A stretch of DNA of 64,000 nt. It comes from Phototrophicus methaneseepsis. Its GTDB lineage: Bacteria; Chloroflexota; Anaerolineae; Aggregatilineales; Phototrophicaceae. Both the position numbers and the translations under genes were made by a program. Shown here piece after piece: positions 58,933 to 64,000 of the stretch. The notes beneath the pieces were generated by a model. The model made no database searches. It had not been told where the DNA came from and saw only the letters and a list, made by a program, of their open reading frames with translations. Position 1 is the first letter of the stretch, and every line of letters begins with the position of its first letter. The stretch spans positions 5,270,001 to 5,334,000 of the forward strand of contig NZ_CP062983.1 in NCBI RefSeq assembly GCF_015500095.1. The letters are read 5' to 3'.

Positions 58933-59460
58933 TTAGCGGCGATCACTCCCATCATTAAAGATGCCCGTTGGGTGACAGCCCAGGCCGCTCGCCGCTGCCT
59001 GAACTTCCAGATTGTGGAAGTTATCAAACTCACGATCATCGGGTTCGTAGAGTACAGCTTCTGCATAGCCATAAGCGACAAGTTGCTCATTGACGAAGGT
59101 GTTGCCGACGTAGATATAGCGCAGCAAGCGATCATAGCGATCACGGTCGCTGACATCAGGGACCATACGCACCATTTCACCTTCTACAAGGGAGGCGTTG
59201 GCGTCAGTGGCTTCTTCATAGCAAACTTCATCCCGCTCTGGGGTATTGACGCCAATATAGCGCACACGCTCTTCCACGCCGTTGAGTTCTACAGCAATCG
59301 TATCGCCATCCACAACGTATAGAACGCGGGCCAATTCACCATCCTGCGGCGCCGGATCCGTCGTGGGCAAGGTTGCCGGGCTCCCTGTTGTATCCAGGTT
59401 GCACCCTGCGATGAACAACATGCAAACCACAATTGAACTGACCACTTTTAGCTGCTTCAT
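58933..59460 (-). CDS. Thermonuclease (SNase)-like lipoprotein
   Basis: Start after GGGAG, giving 175 residues. The signal ends in the lipobox LFIAGC, so it is a predicted lipoprotein. The SNase core has VLYVVDGDTIAVELNGVEER, VRYIGVNTPERDEVCYEEA, DRYDRLLRYIYVGNTFVNEQ with the catalytic Arg and Glu and the Asp ligands. It cleaves DNA or RNA outside the membrane, perhaps for nutrient uptake or against incoming DNA. Confidence 0.88.
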   Translation of the reverse strand: MKQLKVVSSIVVCMLFIAGCNLDTTGSPATLPTTDPAPQDGELARVLYVVDGDTIAVELNGVEERVRYIGVNTPERDEVCYEEATDANASLVEGEMVRMVPDVSDRDRYDRLLRYIYVGNTFVNEQLVAYGYAEAVLYEPDDREFDNFHNLEVQAAASGLGCHPTGIFNDGSDRR

Positions 59461-59715
59461 TGCTGCTCTCCCGATCATTTGTACAAAATATCGCAAAACA
59501 GTAGCGGAATGCACCTCAAAGTGCAAGATAGGGGCCAGAATACGGAAGACCGCATTTTGAATTAAGGCGATGCCCCCTTTCTCTCAAAATAAAGACCTGC
59601 ATTAACGAAACCTGTATGCTCGTCATGTAAAAAGTGGTTAAAAATCGTTTGTTACGGAAAAAATTATGGTACGCTTTTATTGGGCAAAGGGGAAATTGAA
59701 TGAGATGAGGTTCTT

Positions 59716-60198
59716 ATGCAAACGAGAGAAGATTTGCGTTTGCAGCAATGGCTGGAGATATTGAATGAGCCAGATGTAGAGATGAGCGTCATCGCAGCTG
59801 GCAAACTTGCCGATATTCGACGAGCAGAAGCGGTGCCAGATCTCGTCAACGCCATGAAGCGACGCACGCCCGAAGTCGCGGCAGCGGCAGCACAGGCACT
59901 TGGTCGTATCGGCGATAAATCCGCCATACCTGCATTAACAGAAACACTCAAACGGCACCGGGACGTCCATGTACAGACTGCCGCCGCTGATTCTTTGGGC
60001 CGATTGCAGGCCTATACGGCGATTCCCGTCCTGAAGCAAGTCATCATCACCTATATTGAAGAACACAAAACAGATCGATTGGCGATGACGCGGGGCTTTC
60101 GTCGGGGTCTCTTCACCACGAGTATCCTGGCATTGAAGCAGATTGGGACGCGCGATGCAGTCCGTTTTGCGGAGCGTGCAGAAAGCGCGACACGTTAA
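59716..60198 (+). CDS. HEAT-repeat protein
   Basis: 160 residues with HEAT/PBS-lyase repeats (LNEPDVEMSVIAAGKLADIR, TPEVAAAAAQALGRIGDKSA, HVQTAAADSLGRLQAYTAIP) and a basic C-terminal helix. GAGG lies 9 bases before the ATG. A stand-alone scaffold-type protein; no catalytic motif. Confidence 0.8.
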   Translation: MQTREDLRLQQWLEILNEPDVEMSVIAAGKLADIRRAEAVPDLVNAMKRRTPEVAAAAAQALGRIGDKSAIPALTETLKRHRDVHVQTAAADSLGRLQAYTAIPVLKQVIITYIEEHKTDRLAMTRGFRRGLFTTSILALKQIGTRDAVRFAERAESATR

Positions 60199-60273
60199 CA
60201 AGGCGTAGCCTGCACTCGGCTAAATGAGCATCATCGCCCACTTCACCACCAAGAGCTAGCTATCTATTAAAAA

Positions 60274-60301
60274 ACACCAGCCTGCCAAACAGATCTGGTG
60301 T
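60274..60301. terminator. Bidirectional terminator between HEAT and FHA genes
   Basis: ACACCAG and CTGGTGT (7 bp) around a 14-base loop, with A-run on one side and CTTTTT on the other, between two convergent genes. Confidence 0.75.
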
Positions 60302-60340
60302 CTTTTTGCGTTCGTAAAAGGCCTTCTCGTCAAAGGCGTC

Positions 60341-61147
60341 CTAGCCCAGGATAAGTTCTTCACCGGGATGATGATAGCTGACATAGATTACCAGCTTACC
60401 CAGGCGGAGTTGATCGCCATTGCGCAAAATACGCACTTCACGCGGGTGCAAGCGCTGCCCATTGACGAAGGTGCCATTCGCGCTACCCAGGTCATAGATT
60501 TGGAGGGCGCTGTCCTGTGGCTCGTAACGCACAGCCACATGCAACCTGGAGACGCCTGCTTCGGCAGCACCAGTAGAAGTCAGGTCAACATCGGGGGACA
60601 TGGGGCTGTTGGATGTACTGCGCCCCAGCACCAATTCATGATTACGCAGTTGGGGGCGTAGCTCAAACATTTCGTTGGAATCGCGCACACTCAAGCGCAG
60701 GATCGAATCCATGCTAAAGTAATCCGCGCTGTAAAGCTCATTCGTAGCCGCTGCAAAATGACGTGTATCGTTGACGCCCTGTAAATTTTCCAGCATGTGG
60801 CCGCAAGAGTAGCAAAAGACCTCACTCACCTGATTTTTCGCACCGCAGTTCGGGCAGGAGACAAAGCTCGCGGCAGGCGTCATCTGGGTTTCGACTTCGT
60901 CAAAGGATTTCTTCGCATTCGTGCGTGGACGCAGGGGTTTAATCGTAGGGGCCTGTTGTGGCTCTGTCTCAGTTTCCGCCGCGCGACTGCCCCGCTCCCA
61001 TGCGCGCAAATGCTGGGCAAGCTCATCCTTTTGGGCCGATGGCAAGCCTTCAACATAAATGCGCAAAGCGCGTAGAGCCTCTTTTGTATCCAGCCCATTC
61101 TCACGCATGCGCACATATTCGGTAAATATTTCTTGTATTGCGCCCAT
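60341..61147 (-). CDS. FHA-domain protein with zinc ribbon
   Basis: 268 residues. The N-terminal third is helical (EYVRMRENGLDTKEALRALR). A zinc ribbon follows (CPNCGAKNQVSEVFCYSCG, two CxxC pairs), then an FHA domain (LVLGRSTSNSPMSPDVDLTS, GVSRLHVAVRY, DLGSANGTFVNGQRLHPREV) with the conserved Arg, Ser-x-x-His and Asn. FHA domains bind phosphothreonine peptides, so a Ser/Thr kinase partner is likely elsewhere. AAGG lies 9 bases before the ATG. Confidence 0.88.
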   Translation of the reverse strand: MGAIQEIFTEYVRMRENGLDTKEALRALRIYVEGLPSAQKDELAQHLRAWERGSRAAETETEPQQAPTIKPLRPRTNAKKSFDEVETQMTPAASFVSCPNCGAKNQVSEVFCYSCGHMLENLQGVNDTRHFAAATNELYSADYFSMDSILRLSVRDSNEMFELRPQLRNHELVLGRSTSNSPMSPDVDLTSTGAAEAGVSRLHVAVRYEPQDSALQIYDLGSANGTFVNGQRLHPREVRILRNGDQLRLGKLVIYVSYHHPGEELILG

Positions 61148-61752
61148 TATGACAACCTTACTGTCTGGCAGATGATTTCTGGCAAATGATGTACATAAAA
61201 TGATTGACAGTTCACTTTGCAGGTCAAGATGGAGCGACCCGCTTCATAATATACTTATTGTGACGAAAAAGACGGATTCGCTCCATAAAGATTCTTAAAA
61301 AGGCCATCAAAAAAACATGCTTATCTTAGTAGTACACCTATTATTATTCTATGCGTATTCTTACTATATTCATAATATACATTGCTCAATACACAGTTGC
61401 CCTCTTAATGACATCAAGTCATTAGTCAACACAAGTCAATTAGGTAGGACTAATGACCTATACAGATTAACCGAAACGATCTGCTTGATTTTTGTATGAC
61501 TTTACGATGTTTGTATCTAGTCTGCACGATAAATTTATGTGTGTATGTGATGAATTGCACAATAGGGGTCAATTCTCGCATGATCTTGCGCCATCTTCCT
61601 ATTTCTCTATTGGCTAATTTTGACAGAAATTACGGCGTAGGATACACTCTTTCGCACGTGTAGGGGTTTATGAGACTGCAGTGTAAAGCACCATTGCAGA
61701 CCATTATTCTCATCTCGTGAATCTTTGTAGATACAAATTTGAGGAGTATTTT
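61148..61752. other. AT-rich intergenic region upstream of amino-acid ABC operon
   Basis: About 600 bases, clearly AT-richer than the flanks between 61,270 and 61,720, with no supported gene. It must carry the promoters of the leftward FHA gene and the rightward transporter operon. I could not single out a convincing promoter or riboswitch. Confidence 0.5.
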
Positions 61753-62799
61753 ATGAGCAAGAAAGGTCTTCTCCTTGTTGTCACCGCGATGTTTATCGCC
61801 CTGGTGGGCGGCGTGGTTACCGCACAAGAAGCAGTTGACGTTGAACTCGGTGAAATTACACAGCGCATCATTGATCGTGGCGAATTGATCTGCGGTGCCA
61901 ACCAGAGCCTCACCGGTTTCGGCTTCGTCAACGACGAAGGTGAATTCGAAGGCTTTGACGTGGATCTCTGCCGTGCTGTCGCTGCAGCCGTCCTCGGTGA
62001 TGCGAATGCTGTAAGCTTCCGCCCGCTGACCAGTTCAGAACGTCAGGCTGCCATTCAGAGTGGTGAAATCGACATGATGAGCCGTAACACCACCTGGACC
62101 CTGAGCCGTGATGTTGTCTGGGGCGCGATCTTCGGCCCGACGATGTTCTACGATGGTCAGGGTATTGGTACCACGGCTGACATGGGCGTTAGCAGCGGCC
62201 TGGAACTTGATGGCGCGAGCATCTGCGTTCAGACCGGTACGACCACAGAACTGAACATCGCTGACTTCGTTGAAGCCAATGGTCTGGATATCGAAATCCA
62301 GGTTTACCCGGATGCCAACAGCACCTGGGAAGCTTTCCTGAGCGGCGCTTGCGAAGCATGGACGACAGACAAGAGCGGTATCGCTTCCTTCCATGCAACA
62401 TCAGAAGATCCCGGTTCACTGGTCATCCTGCCGGATACCCTCTCCAAAGAACCGCTCGGCCCGCTGTCACCGGCTGGCGACGAACAATTTGCTGAAATCG
62501 TGGCATGGACTATGTTCGGCCTGATCACAGCAGAAGAAGAAGGTATCACCAGCGAAAATATCGACGAATTCCTGGAAAGCGATGATCCTGAAATTGGTCG
62601 TCTGCTGGGTGTCGGCGATAACATCAGCGGCGATTACCTGGGCCTGGATAACGACTTCATGGTTGAGGTCATTCGTCAGGTCGGTAACTACGGTGAAATC
62701 TATGAACGCAATCTGGCTCCGCTGGGCCTGAGCCGTGAAGGCACCGTGAATGCCCTCTGGGAAGATGGTGGCCTGCTGTACGCTCCGCCATTCCGTTAA
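61753..62799 (+). CDS. Amino-acid ABC transporter substrate-binding protein
   Basis: Start after GAGGAG, giving 348 residues with signal peptide ending GVVTAQ. GELICGANQSLTGFGFVNDE, GFDVDLCRAVAAAVLGDANA and VCVQTG-like ICVQTGTTTELNIADFVEAN match the general L-amino-acid binding protein (AapJ/BztA) family. RNTTWTLSRD is typical of that branch. It captures amino acids outside the membrane for the permease encoded next. Confidence 0.9.
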   Translation: MSKKGLLLVVTAMFIALVGGVVTAQEAVDVELGEITQRIIDRGELICGANQSLTGFGFVNDEGEFEGFDVDLCRAVAAAVLGDANAVSFRPLTSSERQAAIQSGEIDMMSRNTTWTLSRDVVWGAIFGPTMFYDGQGIGTTADMGVSSGLELDGASICVQTGTTTELNIADFVEANGLDIEIQVYPDANSTWEAFLSGACEAWTTDKSGIASFHATSEDPGSLVILPDTLSKEPLGPLSPAGDEQFAEIVAWTMFGLITAEEEGITSENIDEFLESDDPEIGRLLGVGDNISGDYLGLDNDFMVEVIRQVGNYGEIYERNLAPLGLSREGTVNALWEDGGLLYAPPFR

Positions 62800-62847
62800 A
62801 CAGCACGCTGCTTGATCCTTGAAATCTCCGGTCAAGCAGTACATTAC

Positions 62848-62879
62848 AGGATGCCTGGGTGATCATGCCCGGGCGTCCT
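62848..62879 (+). terminator. Strong hairpin between binding-protein and permease genes
   Basis: A 12-bp stem with two G-T pairs (AGGATGCCTGGG / CCCGGGCGTCCT) and an 8-base loop, without a long T-run. Such hairpins often reduce read-through or stabilise the upstream message so that the binding protein exceeds the permease. Confidence 0.6.
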
Positions 62880-63103
62880 GTTTCCGCAATTCAAATCAAT
62901 CGCAAATCAAAGTTACTGGTTATTGGTTTTTAGCTGCTAGGCCTGAGCCGTGGGGGTTCAATGGCTGGCAGCACCCCTGAGCAGTTGGCACAGACCAGCA
63001 TTCAATAGCGAGACGCCTCGCACATGCGTTGACAGGTTGCCTGCTCTCACATCTAAAAACCAGCCACCAACGACCATTTTCACAGACTGTGGGTAGAGAC
63101 GTT

Positions 63104-64000
63104 ATGGCCGCGCAAAAAGACAAAAATACCCCTTCGGCGGGCGCGCCGCCTTCATTACTCAGCTATTTGCGCGACATCCGTGTCATTCAAGGCATTGCGC
63201 AGATCGTTTTCATTATATTGCTCGTCTCAGTGCTGTCATTCGTCATCGTGAATGTGTACAACAGCCTGGCAGAGCGCAACCTCGTACCAACCTTCCGCTT
63301 TTTACTGACGCGCGGTGGCATGCCTATTAGCGATGCGCCGGAGTGGTACTCGCCAAATAATACCTATGGCGAAGCCTTCCTGGTCGGCATCATCAATACA
63401 ATCCGGGCTGTCTCCGTTGGTCTGGTGGGTGCAACCGTCATTGGCATCCTGGTTGGTATCTTTTTGCTGAGCAATAACTGGCTTATTCGTAACATCAGCC
63501 GTATCTATGTAGAAATCCTGCGAAATACCCCGCTGCTGGTTCAGCTCTATTTCTGGTATTTTGTGGTCTTTCTGGAAGCCCTGCCCAAAGAGCCAACAGG
63601 CATACCTGCCCCAGGAGCAACGTCTATCGCTTGGGCAGCGCCTATCATGCTGCTATTAATCTTCGGCATCTGGCTATATGCAAAGCGAACGGCATTCCCG
63701 GCACGTGTTACAGCGGGCGGCCTACTGGGCTTATTGTTACTAGCTGTGATACGCCCATTATTGATGGACAGCGCGCCAAACGATACAGCGACGAATGTCT
63801 TTATCGCATTGGTCATTGGCTTTTTCCTGTTGATCTTATTCTTCGCGCCGAGGTCCTGGCGAGGCTTTGCGACGGGCTTCCTCATTATGTCCATCGGCAC
63901 CTTATTAGGATCTGCCTTCTTCCAACTATTGGCGTACTTCGGCGTTGTAAGCAACGGCGAATATTTGACCTTAGGCGTTTACCCCGTTTTCTACTACAGC
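63104..64000 (+). CDS. Amino-acid ABC transporter permease, 3' truncated by window edge
   Basis: The frame is open from ATG 63104 to the right edge (299 codons seen). It starts MAAQKDKNTPSAGAPPSLLS, then membrane helices, with NTIRAVSVGLVGATVIGILV and YVEILRNTPLLVQLYFWYFV, the signature of polar amino-acid permeases (RNTPLLVQ). The long N-terminal region before it is typical of AapQ-type subunits. It follows the binding protein by about 300 bases. The rest of the operon lies outside the window. Confidence 0.88.
   Translation, partial: MAAQKDKNTPSAGAPPSLLSYLRDIRVIQGIAQIVFIILLVSVLSFVIVNVYNSLAERNLVPTFRFLLTRGGMPISDAPEWYSPNNTYGEAFLVGIINTIRAVSVGLVGATVIGILVGIFLLSNNWLIRNISRIYVEILRNTPLLVQLYFWYFVVFLEALPKEPTGIPAPGATSIAWAAPIMLLLIFGIWLYAKRTAFPARVTAGGLLGLLLLAVIRPLLMDSAPNDTATNVFIALVIGFFLLILFFAPRSWRGFATGFLIMSIGTLLGSAFFQLLAYFGVVSNGEYLTLGVYPVFYYS

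Noticed and set aside
63547-63954. Minus-strand frame opposite the permease
   Set aside because: It is antisense to a clear permease frame that continues to the window edge.

Overview
The window looks like a chromosomal segment of an uncultured or little-studied member of the Chloroflexota (Anaerolineae-like). This is inference. The basis is the many exported proteins whose signal peptides end in A-Q, two large pre-peptidase C-terminal (PPC) domain proteins, several HEAT-repeat proteins, a split biotin carboxylase and carrier pair, and a three-gene pyruvate dehydrogenase operon. No 16S rRNA is present, so the taxonomy is soft.

Positions 1-11,600 are an accessory island. It holds five copies (A-E) of the 3' end of an RHS/YD-repeat core, each fused to a different C-terminal tip, plus a sixth tip (F) without a core. 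Most tips are followed by a small gene that looks like a cognate immunity gene. Recognisable tips are a PIN-like domain (A), an M23-type peptidase (B) and an HETGH metallopeptidase (E). Candidate immunity genes include a small acidic protein (A), a TPR protein (C), a catalytically eroded GyrB-like GHKL domain (D) and a DUF6896-like protein (F). Exported proteins lie beside tips B and E. Copies B, C and D begin at nearly the same codon and are each joined to an antisense remnant of the C-terminal helix-turn-helix of a small serine recombinase. Copies A, D and E carry a frameshift at or near the core-tip boundary. The island therefore looks like an archive of displaced rhs-CT/immunity cassettes, probably feeding a full-length rhs gene that begins left of the window.

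Positions 11,600-12,600 hold the remains of a phage-type ERF single-strand annealing gene. From about 12,600 onward the sequence is ordinary, gene-dense chromosome: an exported PPC protein; a NAD synthetase cluster in which the glutaminase-like subunit and the synthetase are separate genes around a D-aminoacylase-like gene; an EamA exporter divergent from an Lrp/AsnC regulator; an Lgt-like membrane protein; HEAT proteins; a second EamA exporter; and pdhA-pdhB-pdhC.

From 30,700 to 44,000 come a GlsB-like membrane protein, an acetamidase, an MFS exporter, holA, a large repeat-containing surface protein, a serine hydrolase and leuS. Upstream of leuS are a promoter, a 21-codon reading frame and a terminator-like hairpin. 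From 44,300 to 64,000 are a small GTG-start gene, tRNA-Ala(GGC), a biotin carboxylase operon interrupted by an exported protein gene, an LCP protein, a potassium channel, a PcrA/UvrD helicase, a SlyD-type isomerase, Maf, a glycosyltransferase, a TauE-like transporter, a VanZ-like protein, a nuclease lipoprotein, an FHA protein, and the start of an amino-acid ABC transporter that runs off the right edge.
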